Origin: Streptomyces sp. NP-1717
GTDB taxonomy: Bacteria; Actinomycetota; Actinomycetes; Streptomycetales; Streptomycetaceae
Length of the DNA stretch: 64,000 nucleotides
Assembly (NCBI RefSeq): GCF_022695985.1
Contig: NZ_JAAPBF010000007.1
Coordinates: 21,104 to 85,103, forward strand
Direction: 5' to 3'
The notes under the pieces are model-generated. The model had not been told where the DNA came from and searched no databases. It was given only the letters and a program-made list of their open reading frames with translations. The position numbers and the translations under genes were made by a program. Each line of letters begins with the position of its first letter. The stretch's first letter is position 1. This document shows positions 56,655-64,000 of the stretch, in pieces.

Positions 56655-57281
56655 TCAGGCGCTGTGCAGCCGCGCGTCCAGCTCGCCGGCGGACAGCTCC
56701 ACGCCGTAGACGGCACTTCCCGGCTGGTGCTGGCGCCCTCCCCCGCCGAGGTGGCCGGCGTTCACGGGGTCGAAGCCGATGTCGCGGATCAGACCCGCCA
56801 CGACGGCCACGGCCTCCTCGTCGTCGCCGGAGAGGGGGATGGCCAGGCGCGCCGGATCGCCCTTGGGGCGCCCCCGGTCGCGCAGGGTCTCCCAGTAGAT
56901 GGAGTTGAACGCCTTCACCAGGTTGGAGTCCGTCGCGGCGCGTACGTTCTCGCTGGAGGTGGTGGAGTCGTCGTCCAGGGCGGGCTCGTGACCGTCGCGT
57001 TCCGGGTAGTAGTTACCGGTGTCGATCACGACCTTGTCGCGCAGCTCGCCCACCGGCAGGTCGCGGAGGCGCCCGTAGGGGACCGCCACGACGACCACCT
57101 GGCCGAACCGGGCGGCTTCCTCGGCGGTGACCGCCCGGATGGGGCCGTCGATCCCCGCGACCAGCTCCGCCAGGGTCTCCGGGCCGCGCGAGTTCGCGAG
57201 CGCGACGTCGTGGCCGATGCCGGCGAAGTGCCGGGCGAGCGTCGAGCCGATACGGCCCGCTCCGATGATTCCGATACGCAT
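56655..57281 (-). CDS. F420/NADP oxidoreductase-family protein
   Basis: 208 aa from ATG 57281 (GGAGAGGCACC upstream); the frame to 57449 is unsupported. N-terminal Rossmann motif MRIGIIGAGRIGSTLARHFAG, then AVPYGRLRDLP, KVVIDTGNYYPERDG, SNLVKAFNSIYWETL. This matches the coenzyme F420-dependent NADP oxidoreductase fold, in the short form common in actinobacteria. Whether it really uses F420 or simply NADPH and another acceptor cannot be told. Divergent from acetate kinase. Confidence 0.87.
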   Translation of the reverse strand: MRIGIIGAGRIGSTLARHFAGIGHDVALANSRGPETLAELVAGIDGPIRAVTAEEAARFGQVVVVAVPYGRLRDLPVGELRDKVVIDTGNYYPERDGHEPALDDDSTTSSENVRAATDSNLVKAFNSIYWETLRDRGRPKGDPARLAIPLSGDDEEAVAVVAGLIRDIGFDPVNAGHLGGGGRQHQPGSAVYGVELSAGELDARLHSA

Positions 57282-57576
57282 GGTGCCTCTCCTGCCTCCG
57301 CGGTCGTGGGCCCGTCGCCCGGTCCGTACGGATCGCTCCTGCCGGCCGCCCGCAGGGTTCGCTCCCGTACGGGCTCCTCGTACCGGTCGCCTCCATGGGT
57401 AGCCGAATGGCTGCTCTCCAAACTTGCCGGAAGGCGGGCCCGGACTCACCCTGAGGCTGCGGGCAACGCCCGATGCCGACGGAGAGCGCCCGTGCGTGGT
57501 TGACGCGCGCGTCCCTCGTCGGCACCGCCGTTCGGGTCCTGTCCGCCGAACGGGGGAGCTGAGAGGAAGGGCTGTC

Positions 57577-58701
57577 GTGGCCAGTCATGAACGTGACCCC
57601 GTGCTGGTCGCCGACGCGGGTTCGTCGAGTCTGCATCTGACCGTCTTCGCGGACGACGGCACGGCACTGGCCTCGTACGACAACGCCTCCGCGCCCGGCG
57701 ACAACATGTCCGGGCAGCTCCGGGATCTGCTCAGATACGCTCCGGCGCCCATGGCGGTGGGACACCGGATCGTGCACGGCGGCCCCGACCTGCGGCGGCA
57801 CACCCTGGTCGACGACCAGGTCAGGGACGTCCTTCAGGTCACGGCCGACCTGGCGCCCTCCCATGTCCCGCCGGCGCTCCTCGTGCTCGACGCGGCCCGC
57901 GAGCTGCTGCCCAACGTGCCGCACGTGGCGTGCTTCGACACCGTCTTCCACACCGGACTGCCCACGGCGGCCCGCGAGTTCGCCGTGCCCGAGACATGGC
58001 GCGGCGAGTACGGCGTACGGCGCTACGGGTTCCACGGCCTGTCCTACGCGTGGGCGCTGAGCAGCACCGCCGAACTGCTCCGGCGAACCCCGGAGAGCCT
58101 TCGGATCGTCATCGCCCATCTCGGCGGCGGCAGTTCGGCGTGCGCGGTGCGTGACGGCACGAGCGTCGACACCACCATGGGTTTCACCCCGCTGGACGGC
58201 CTCGTGATGAGCCGTCGCAGCGGCGCCGTCGACCCGGGCGCCCTGACGTGGCTCCAGACCCGGCACGGCCTGTCCGCGCTGGACATCGACGAGGCGCTCA
58301 ACCACCGATCGGGTCTGCTGGCCCTCTCGGGCTCCTCCGGCGACACCCGCGACCTGGTGCGCGACCGCGCGGCCGGGGACGAGCGGGCCGCTCTGGCCCT
58401 TGACGTCTTCACCCACCACTGCCGCCGCGGCATCGCCGCGATGGCCGCGTCCCTGGACCGTCTCGACGCGCTGGTCCTCACCGGCGAGATCGGTGAGGAC
58501 CAGCCGGAGGTGCGGGAGGAGATCTGCGCGGGGCTCGGCATCCTCGGCGTCACGGGCGGTCTGCTGGTGCCACCGACCGACGACGAGGTGCCGGCCCGGC
58601 TGGTGAGCCCGCCCGAAGCGGCGGTGCCGGTGATCGTCGTGTCCACGGGAGAAGCCCGCCAGATCGACAGAGAGACCCGCGCTCTCCTGCGCGACGGCTG
58701 A
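57577..58701 (+). CDS. ackA: Acetate kinase-like protein
   Basis: 374 aa from GTG 57577 (GAGGAAGG upstream). ASKHA-fold motifs: VLVADAGSSSLHLTVF, HRIVHGGP, CFDTVFH, RRYGFHGLSY, AHLGGGSSACAVRDG, DTTMGFTPLDGL, LVLTGEIGED. It makes acetate and ATP from acetyl phosphate, or the reverse. At about 374 aa it is shorter than E. coli AckA (400), and no pta gene adjoins it. In actinobacteria such separate kinases can occur in hypoxia/stress regions; here it stands between redox genes. Confidence 0.9.
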   Translation: MASHERDPVLVADAGSSSLHLTVFADDGTALASYDNASAPGDNMSGQLRDLLRYAPAPMAVGHRIVHGGPDLRRHTLVDDQVRDVLQVTADLAPSHVPPALLVLDAARELLPNVPHVACFDTVFHTGLPTAAREFAVPETWRGEYGVRRYGFHGLSYAWALSSTAELLRRTPESLRIVIAHLGGGSSACAVRDGTSVDTTMGFTPLDGLVMSRRSGAVDPGALTWLQTRHGLSALDIDEALNHRSGLLALSGSSGDTRDLVRDRAAGDERAALALDVFTHHCRRGIAAMAASLDRLDALVLTGEIGEDQPEVREEICAGLGILGVTGGLLVPPTDDEVPARLVSPPEAAVPVIVVSTGEARQIDRETRALLRDG

Positions 58702-58706
58702 ACCGC

Positions 58707-58723
58707 ACGCCCCGGCCGGGCGT
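58707..58723. terminator. Short hairpin between convergent ackA and aztA
   Basis: ACGCCC/GGGCGT, 5-nt loop, in the 40-bp convergent gap; weak candidate terminator. Confidence 0.35.
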
Positions 58724-58741
58724 CCCGGCCCGCGTATCCGC

Positions 58742-59446
58742 TCATCCGGCGCGGCGGGGCAGGCGCCAGACCTCCTCGACGACCCGGTCGGTCAGTGTCC
58801 CGGCGGGAGTGCCCTGGCCCCGCAGGCGTCCGTCCTGGAGCAGCAGGACATGCCCGGCCGCGCGGGCCGCCGTCAGGTCGTGCGTCGCCTGGACGACGGT
58901 CACACCCTCCGCCGTGGCGTCGGCCAGGACGTCGGCGATCAGTCGCTCCGCCGCCGCGTCCAGGCCGGTGGCCGGTTCGTCCAGCAGGAGCAGATCGGCC
59001 TCCTGGGCCAACCCCTGGGCGACGAGCGCCCGTTGACGCTGCCCGCCGGACAGTTCTCCCAGCTGCCGGTGCGCGAGGGAGGTGATGCCGAGCCACTCCA
59101 TGCTCCGCTCCACCACCTCGCGGTCGCGCCGCGAGGACCGCCGCCACAGCCCGAGCCGTCCCCACCGGCCCATCGCCACGGTGTCCCGCACGGTAAGGGG
59201 CAGCGCGTCGGCCGCCCTGCTGCGCTGCATCACGAACGCGGCGCGTCCACCGGTCCGGCGCTCCACCGTTCCCGCTGTCACGGGGATCACACCGGCCAGC
59301 ACCCCGAGCAGGGTCGATTTACCCGAACCGTTCGGGCCGACCACGGCGGTGGTGGTGAACGCCGGTATGTGCGCGGTGAGTTGACGCAGCACCACGCGGT
59401 TCGCGTAGCCCGCCGACATCTCGTCGAGTCCTATGTGCCATGGCAT
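58742..59446 (-). CDS. aztA: Zinc ABC transporter ATP-binding protein AztA
   Basis: 234 aa from ATG 59446. Walker A GPNGSGKST, signature LSGGQRQRALVAQGL, Walker B LLLLDEPATGLDAA, H-loop TH in VQATHDLTAA. It energises the AztB permease encoded divergently 63 bp away. The gap between the two carries a Zur-type box, so both are zinc-repressed together. The frame upstream to 59653 crosses that box and is rejected. Confidence 0.92.
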   Translation of the reverse strand: MPWHIGLDEMSAGYANRVVLRQLTAHIPAFTTTAVVGPNGSGKSTLLGVLAGVIPVTAGTVERRTGGRAAFVMQRSRAADALPLTVRDTVAMGRWGRLGLWRRSSRRDREVVERSMEWLGITSLAHRQLGELSGGQRQRALVAQGLAQEADLLLLDEPATGLDAAAERLIADVLADATAEGVTVVQATHDLTAARAAGHVLLLQDGRLRGQGTPAGTLTDRVVEEVWRLPRRAG

Positions 59447-59477
59447 TCCCGGAGCACTCCCGCTCTCTAGTTTGAAA

Positions 59478-59492
59478 CGATAATCATTTTCA
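59478..59492. promoter_or_regulatory. Zur-type operator
   Basis: CGATAATCATTTTCA matches the actinobacterial Zur box TGAAAATNATTTTCA at 12 of 14 defined positions. It lies between the divergent aztA and aztB starts, only 17 bp before the aztB ATG, where a repressor would block both promoters. The surrounding AT-rich patch is unusual for this genome. Confidence 0.8.
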
Positions 59493-59509
59493 TTGTAGTG
59501 TCCGGCTCC

Positions 59510-60388
59510 ATGGAATGGCTGGTGGGTCCCTTCGAGGTGGCCTTTGTTCAACGGGCCCTGTGGGGCGGCGTCCTGGTGTCGGCGATCTGTGCCCTGGCGG
59601 GCACCTGGATCGTGCTGCGGGGCATGGCGTTCCTCGGGGACGCCATGTCGCACGGCATGCTCCCCGGCATCGCGCTGGCCTCACTGCTGGGCGGAAACCT
59701 GCTCGTCGGCGCGGCGGTGAGCGCGGCGGTCATGGCCGCCGGCGTCAGCCTCGTCGGCCGCTCGCCGCGCCTGTCCCAGGACACCGCCATCGGGCTGCTG
59801 TTCGTCGGGATGCTGGCGCTCGGCGTGATCGTCGTCTCCGGTTCGGAGTCGTTCGCCGTCGACCTGACGGGCTTCCTCTTCGGTGACGTACTGGCGGTCC
59901 GCCCGGCAGACCTGACCCACCTCGGGGTCGCCCTGGGCGTCGCGCTGGTGATCTCCGTACTCGGACACCGGCCGTTCGTCGCACTGGCCTTCGACGAACG
60001 CAAGGCGCACACACTGGGGTTGAGGCCGCGCGTCGCGCACACGGCGCTGCTGGCGCTGCTCACCCTCGCGATCGTCGCGTCGTTCCACATCGTGGGCACG
60101 CTGCTGGTCTTCGGTCTGCTGATCGCGCCGCCGGCGGCGGTGCTCCCGTGGGCCCGCCGGATCCCGGCCGTGATGGCCGGGGCCGCCTGTCTCGGGGCGA
60201 GCGCGACATTCCTCGGCCTGCTGCTCTCCTGGCACCTCGGCACCGCCGCCGGGGCGACGATCGCGGCCACCGCGGTCCTCCAGTTCCTGCTCTCCACCCT
60301 GACCGCCGGCCTTCACCACCGGTGGACAAGGTCCACCACCACCCCCACGGCCGACCGCCCGCACATGGAATACGGACATCCGTCATGA
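59510..60388 (+). CDS. aztB: Zinc ABC transporter permease AztB
   Basis: 292-aa membrane protein of the ABC-3 metal permease family. ATG 59510 gives the family start MEWLVGPFEVAFVQRALWGG; GTG 59498 is the alternative and no ribosome site is seen for either, so a leaderless or very short leader is possible. About eight helices, with GTWIVLRGMAFLGDAMSHG and FHIVGTLLVFGLLIAPPA. The tail is His/Thr/Pro-rich (HHRWTRSTTTPTADRPHM). It ends in an ATGA overlap with the first AztD-like gene. Confidence 0.93.
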   Translation: MEWLVGPFEVAFVQRALWGGVLVSAICALAGTWIVLRGMAFLGDAMSHGMLPGIALASLLGGNLLVGAAVSAAVMAAGVSLVGRSPRLSQDTAIGLLFVGMLALGVIVVSGSESFAVDLTGFLFGDVLAVRPADLTHLGVALGVALVISVLGHRPFVALAFDERKAHTLGLRPRVAHTALLALLTLAIVASFHIVGTLLVFGLLIAPPAAVLPWARRIPAVMAGAACLGASATFLGLLLSWHLGTAAGATIAATAVLQFLLSTLTAGLHHRWTRSTTTPTADRPHMEYGHPS

Positions 60389-61629
60389 CACCCAGGAAGA
60401 TCCGGCCCGCGACAGCCCTGTTCCGCGCCGTACTCACCGGCTCGGCGCTGCTCGCCGGCTCGGCGCTGCTCACGGGCTGCCTGCACGACGGCGGCCGGCA
60501 GCCCGCCGCCGCACCCAAGTCCTCACCGGCGCCGCACGGATACGTCGAGGGGGCCGAGGAGACCGCCGAACCGCAGCCCCGTCTCGTCCTGGCCGACGCC
60601 GGCACCGGAGCGGTCGGCGTGCTCGACCTGATCACCGGGGACATCACACGGTTGAAACGGACCGACGGTGTACGGGGGCTGCTCGCCGACGGCCGGTTCG
60701 CCCATCTGCGTACCGAGGGCGCGACGCACACCGTCGACACCGGCAGCTGGACGGTGGACCACGGCGATCACGTGCACTACTACCGGGCCGCGATCCGCGA
60801 GGTCGGACGGATCGTCGCGGCCGGCGCCGCCCATGTCCACAGTGACCAGGCCGTGACCGCGGTGTCCCCGGCGCGGGGCGCGGGTGAACTGTTCGACCGC
60901 GAAGGGCTGGAGGGCGGCACCGTCCCCCGGGGCAAGGCGCTGCCCGGCACGGACGGCGCGGCGATCGTCCCCTACGAGCAGCACCTGCTGGTGGCACCGG
61001 CGGGAGCGGGGCGGGACACCGTGGAGGTCCGTGACCGGGACGGGGCACGCGTGGCCACCCTCGATGAACCGTGCGCCGAGGCACGGGGCGCGGCCGTCAC
61101 CCGGCGGGGCGTGGTGTTCGGCTGCGCCGACGGCGCGCTGCTGGTCAGCGAGGACAAGGGGAGGTTCGGCGCGGAGAAGATCGCGTACGGCGAGGAGGTG
61201 AGCGCCGCCGATCGCGCGGTCGACTTCCGTCACCGCGCGGGCAGCACCACCCTCGCGGCCAGGTCCGGCGACGACGCGGTCTGGATCCTCGATGTCACCG
61301 ACCGCGCCTGGACACGGATCAGGACCGGTCCGGTCGTCGCCGCCAACACCGCCGGGGAAGGCGCTCCGCTGCTCGCGCTCGGCGGGGACGGCGTCCTCAC
61401 GGCGTACGACATCGCCACCGGGAAGCGCACGGTGCGCAAGGAACTCCTCACGAAGGGCGCCGCTCCGGGCGCCACTCCGGCCGTCATCGAGATCGACACC
61501 ACGCGCGCGTACGTCAACGACGCCGCCGCGGAGAAGGTCTACGAGATCGACTACAACGACGGGCTCCGGCTCGCCCGGACCTTCCCGCTCGGCTTCGCCC
61601 CGACGTACATGGTGGAGACCGGACGATGA
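60385..61629 (+). CDS. AztD-like beta-propeller lipoprotein, divergent paralog
   Basis: 414 aa from ATG 60385. Lipoprotein signal with lipobox LLTGC (Cys about 33). The rest is a seven-bladed-propeller-like pattern (LVLADAGTGAVGVLDLITGD, VLTAYDIATGKRTVRK) as in zinc chaperone AztD. Candidate metal sites HGDHVHYY (about 127-134) and AAHVHSD (about 147) are present, but the family block CPGxHGEA is changed to PCAEARGAA. It overlaps aztB and aztC (ATGA both sides). It is likely a periplasmic zinc carrier that feeds AztC, or a paralog with altered metal use. Confidence 0.82.
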   Translation: MTPRKIRPATALFRAVLTGSALLAGSALLTGCLHDGGRQPAAAPKSSPAPHGYVEGAEETAEPQPRLVLADAGTGAVGVLDLITGDITRLKRTDGVRGLLADGRFAHLRTEGATHTVDTGSWTVDHGDHVHYYRAAIREVGRIVAAGAAHVHSDQAVTAVSPARGAGELFDREGLEGGTVPRGKALPGTDGAAIVPYEQHLLVAPAGAGRDTVEVRDRDGARVATLDEPCAEARGAAVTRRGVVFGCADGALLVSEDKGRFGAEKIAYGEEVSAADRAVDFRHRAGSTTLAARSGDDAVWILDVTDRAWTRIRTGPVVAANTAGEGAPLLALGGDGVLTAYDIATGKRTVRKELLTKGAAPGATPAVIEIDTTRAYVNDAAAEKVYEIDYNDGLRLARTFPLGFAPTYMVETGR

Positions 61630-62594
61630 ACGGGACGACGAACCGCCCGACGACGAACCGTCACCGCTCGGCCCGCCCCGTCCTCCTGCCCCTCGCCCTG
61701 GCCCTGATCTGCGCGTCGGTACTCGGTGCCGGCGGCTGTGCGGCGCGCGGGGACCACCGGCCCACCGTGGTCGTCACCACCAACATCCTCGGCGACATCA
61801 CCCGCAACGTCGTCGGCGACGAGGCCGACGTGACGGTGCTGATGCGCCCCGGCGCCGACCCGCACTCCTTCGGTGTCTCGGCGACGCAGGCGGCCACCGT
61901 CGAACAGGCCGATCTCGTCGTCCACAACGGGCTGGGGCTGGAGGAGAACGTCCTGCGGCACGTGGCGGCCGCGAAGGAGGCCGGTGTCCCCACCCTGGCT
62001 GTCGGGGACGCCGTCGACCCGATCAGGTACCGGTCCGGCGAGAGCGCGGACCAGCCCGACCCGCACTTCTGGACCGACCCCGAGCGGGTGCGCGAGGCGG
62101 TCGGCGTCATCGCGGACGAGGTCGTCGAGAACGTGAAAGACGTCGACAGGGCGGCCGTCGAGAAGAACGCGTCCCAGTACGGCGCGAAAGTCGCCGGCCT
62201 GAGTTCCTGGATGCGGACGGCGTTCGACGAAATCCCCGAGGAACGGCGCCAGTTGGTGACCAATCACCATGTCTTCGGCTATCTGGCCCAGCGCTTCGGA
62301 TTCCGCGTCGTGGGCGCCGTCGTCCCGAGCGGCACCACCCTGGCCTCGCCGAGCGCGTCCGATCTCACGTCCCTGGCCACCGCCGTCGAGAAGGCGGGGG
62401 TGGGCGCGATCTTCGCGGATTCCTCCCAGCCGGACCGGCTGGCCCACGTCCTGAAACAGGAGGCCGGAATCGACGTCGACGTCGTTCCGCTGTTCTCCGA
62501 ATCCCTCACCGAGAAAGGAAAGGGCGCGGCCACCTATCTGGAAATGATGCGCGCCAACACCCGGTCCATAGCGACCGCTCTGAGCACCGAATAG
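61626..62594 (+). CDS. aztC: Zinc ABC transporter substrate-binding lipoprotein AztC
   Basis: 322 aa from ATG 61626. Lipobox LGAGGC. Cluster A-I metal-binding fold with ligands visible as His in GADPHSF (about 77), His in DPHFWTDP (about 145), His in TNHHVFGYLAQ (about 212) and Asp in IFADSSQPD (about 262). The long His/Asp-rich loop of ZnuA is absent, a trait of AztC, which depends on AztD for loading. It overlaps the upstream AztD-like gene. Confidence 0.93.
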   Translation: MNGTTNRPTTNRHRSARPVLLPLALALICASVLGAGGCAARGDHRPTVVVTTNILGDITRNVVGDEADVTVLMRPGADPHSFGVSATQAATVEQADLVVHNGLGLEENVLRHVAAAKEAGVPTLAVGDAVDPIRYRSGESADQPDPHFWTDPERVREAVGVIADEVVENVKDVDRAAVEKNASQYGAKVAGLSSWMRTAFDEIPEERRQLVTNHHVFGYLAQRFGFRVVGAVVPSGTTLASPSASDLTSLATAVEKAGVGAIFADSSQPDRLAHVLKQEAGIDVDVVPLFSESLTEKGKGAATYLEMMRANTRSIATALSTE

Positions 62595-62598
62595 CCAC

Positions 62599-62623
62599 GC
62601 CGTCGCCCCTGCCGGGCGACGGC
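62599..62623 (+). promoter_or_regulatory. Hairpin between aztC and aztD
   Basis: Perfect 10-bp stem (62599-62608 with 62614-62623), 5-nt loop, just after the aztC stop and 21 bp before aztD. With no T-run it may be an attenuator or mRNA-stability element inside the operon. Confidence 0.5.
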
Positions 62624-62644
62624 CATGGAGAGGAGAACCACGAA

Positions 62645-63844
62645 ATGAAGTATGCGAAGGGAAGACTCCACCGGGCGAAGGCCGCCGTCGGCGTCCTGCT
62701 CGCGGCCTCCGTCACGCTCACCGCGTGCGGCGGCGACCCGTCCGGTTCCGCCGCCGAGAAACCGGGGAAGTCGTCCGGTACGCCGGCGAAGCCGGTCGAG
62801 GACCCGGTCGTCGTGACGTACGACGGCGGGCTCTACGTACTCGACGGGCGGACGCTGAAGGTCGCCGAGGACATCCCCCTGAAGGGGTTCAACCGGGTCA
62901 ACCCGGCGGGCGACGACCGTCATGTGATGGTCTCGACCGCGACCGGCTTCCGGGTCATGGACGCGGCAGGACGGCGGCTCACGGACGTCGAGTTCAAGGG
63001 GCCCAAGCCGGGCCACGTCGTGCACCACGCGGGCAGGACCGTCCTGTTCTCGGACGGCACCGGCGAGGTCACCGTCTTCGACCCGGAGGACCTCGGTGAC
63101 ACCCGGCCGAAGACCGAGACGTACGACTCCGCGGACCCGCACCACGGGGTCGCCATCCGGCTGGCGAACGGCGAGTTGGTGACCACGCTGGGCACCGAGG
63201 AGGAGCGGGTCGGCATCACCGTCCTCGATGCGGACCGCGAGGAGATCACACGGAGCGAGAAGTGCCCGGGAGTCCACGGCGAGGCCACCGCGAAGGGCGA
63301 GGCGGTCGTCATCGGCTGTGAGGACGGTGTCCTCGTCTACAAGGACGGCGCGATCAAGAAGGTGGACAGTCCCACGGCGTACGGCCGGATCGGCAACCAG
63401 GCCGGATCGGACGAGTCGCCGGTCGTCCTCGGCGACTACAAGAAGGACCAGGACGCCGAGTTGGAGCGTCCGGAACAGATATCGCTGATCGACACCCGAT
63501 CGGGCGAGATGCGGCTCGTCGACATCGGCACCAGCTACACCTTCCGCTCGCTGGCCCGGGGCCCGCACGGTGAGGCGCTCGTCCTGGGCACGGACGGCAA
63601 GATCCATGTCATCGACCCGGAGACGGGCAGGACCACCAAGAAGATCTCCGCCCTCGGTGCCTGGCAGGAGCCGCTGGACTGGCAGCAGCCGCGCCCGGCG
63701 CTGTTCGTGCGCGAGAACACCGCGTACGTGTCCGACCCGTCGAGCAAGGAACTCGTGTCGTTCGACATCGAGTCCGGCGAACGGCTTGCCTCGGTGCGGC
63801 TTCCCCAGCCCCCCAACGAGGTGAGCGGTGTGAAGGGGCACTGA
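62645..63844 (+). CDS. aztD: Zinc metallochaperone AztD
   Basis: 399 aa from ATG 62645, GGAGAGGAG upstream. Lipoprotein signal with lipobox LTAC (Cys about 27). Propeller protein with the AztD zinc-site blocks GHVVHHAGRTVLFSDGTG (about 122), ADPHHGVAI (about 163) and CPGVHGEA (about 205). In known AztD these His residues hold zinc and pass it to AztC. It is the canonical copy; the gene at 60385 is its divergent relative. Confidence 0.9.
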   Translation: MKYAKGRLHRAKAAVGVLLAASVTLTACGGDPSGSAAEKPGKSSGTPAKPVEDPVVVTYDGGLYVLDGRTLKVAEDIPLKGFNRVNPAGDDRHVMVSTATGFRVMDAAGRRLTDVEFKGPKPGHVVHHAGRTVLFSDGTGEVTVFDPEDLGDTRPKTETYDSADPHHGVAIRLANGELVTTLGTEEERVGITVLDADREEITRSEKCPGVHGEATAKGEAVVIGCEDGVLVYKDGAIKKVDSPTAYGRIGNQAGSDESPVVLGDYKKDQDAELERPEQISLIDTRSGEMRLVDIGTSYTFRSLARGPHGEALVLGTDGKIHVIDPETGRTTKKISALGAWQEPLDWQQPRPALFVRENTAYVSDPSSKELVSFDIESGERLASVRLPQPPNEVSGVKGH

Positions 63845-63876
63845 CCCCGCCGCCGGGTGCCGGTGCCAGACACGGC

Positions 63877-64000
63877 CTACGGCTGTGCGGGCCCTCCGCG
63901 GTCAGGGGCGGCGGAGGGCTCGACGGCGTCCCCGCCGGGCGCCTGGCTGGGGGTCGCCGTCGACAAGCGGCTGGGGACGTCCGCGGTGGTGCGGCTCGTC
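63877..64000 (-). CDS. C-terminal end of a gene entering from the right
   Basis: 40 codons on the minus strand end at TAG 63877-63879; nearly all third positions are G or C, as in real genes here. The reading (TSRTTADVPSRLSTATPSQA, then a Gly/Pro-rich end) looks like a disordered tail and gives no function. A 9-bp hairpin (63891-63899 with 63911-63919) lies within it, which weakens the call. Confidence 0.45.
   Translation of the reverse strand, partial: TSRTTADVPSRLSTATPSQAPGGDAVEPSAAPDRGGPAQP

Overview
The window is very GC-rich with strong G/C bias at third codon positions, many GTG starts, ATGA/GTGA overlaps between genes and a gene content typical of Streptomyces (cold-shock/DEAD/SCO5918-like block, SARP regulator, class F sortase, SpoIIE-type phosphatase, several Ser/Thr kinases). 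I read it as a chromosomal segment of a Streptomyces or close relative. No rRNA, tRNA, CRISPR array, prophage or complete insertion sequence was seen, but two related MITE-like elements are present (15409-15593 and 54104-54282).

Layout. 1-3718: an OmpR-type two-component system (kinase cut by the window edge) divergent from an extracytosolic flavin electron-transfer set (ferric-reductase-like membrane flavoenzyme, FMN-binding protein, ApbE flavin transferase); the divergent gap holds two pairs of 11-bp-spaced hexamer repeats. 3841-11237: a redox/metal stress group consisting of a P1B-5-type metal ATPase with a hemerythrin tail, an HTH-PPOX fusion, a CBS-pair protein, a phosphofructokinase with PPi-type active-site residues, and a Tat-type DyP peroxidase. 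11328-18895: three Ser/Thr kinases with different sensor modules (solute-binding-protein fold, PQQ propeller, TPR array) and an MpaB-like oxygenase; a MITE sits at the stop codon of the TPR kinase. 19042-30978: mostly housekeeping genes (LigB, PI-PLC, RCK protein, RlmG-like methyltransferase, TetR, class F sortase with its presumed substrate, GNAT, NarL-type two-component system). 31341-33828: cold-shock protein, DEAD-box helicase and SCO5918-like protein. 34124-43723: small unknown proteins, an HhH-GPD protein, SpoIIE phosphatase, DUF6351/SMP-30 pair and an ABC exporter.

44005-51905 is one amino-sugar locus. An ABC importer, ROK kinase, NanE epimerase, NagA deacetylase and SIS-domain deaminase together can take an N-acetylhexosamine such as ManNAc or GlcNAc to fructose-6-phosphate, with a HutC-type GntR regulator inside the locus and repeated ACCAGTGGT-type sites over the promoter.

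52066-58701 holds a secreted protein divergent from an unusual SARP-CGNR fusion regulator, the second MITE, a LigC/LigD-type ligase, VOC, MsrA, an F420/NADP oxidoreductase and acetate kinase. 58742-63844 is a Zur-type-box-controlled AztABCD zinc uptake system with two divergent AztD-like propeller chaperones flanking aztC. A further gene enters from the right edge on the minus strand.
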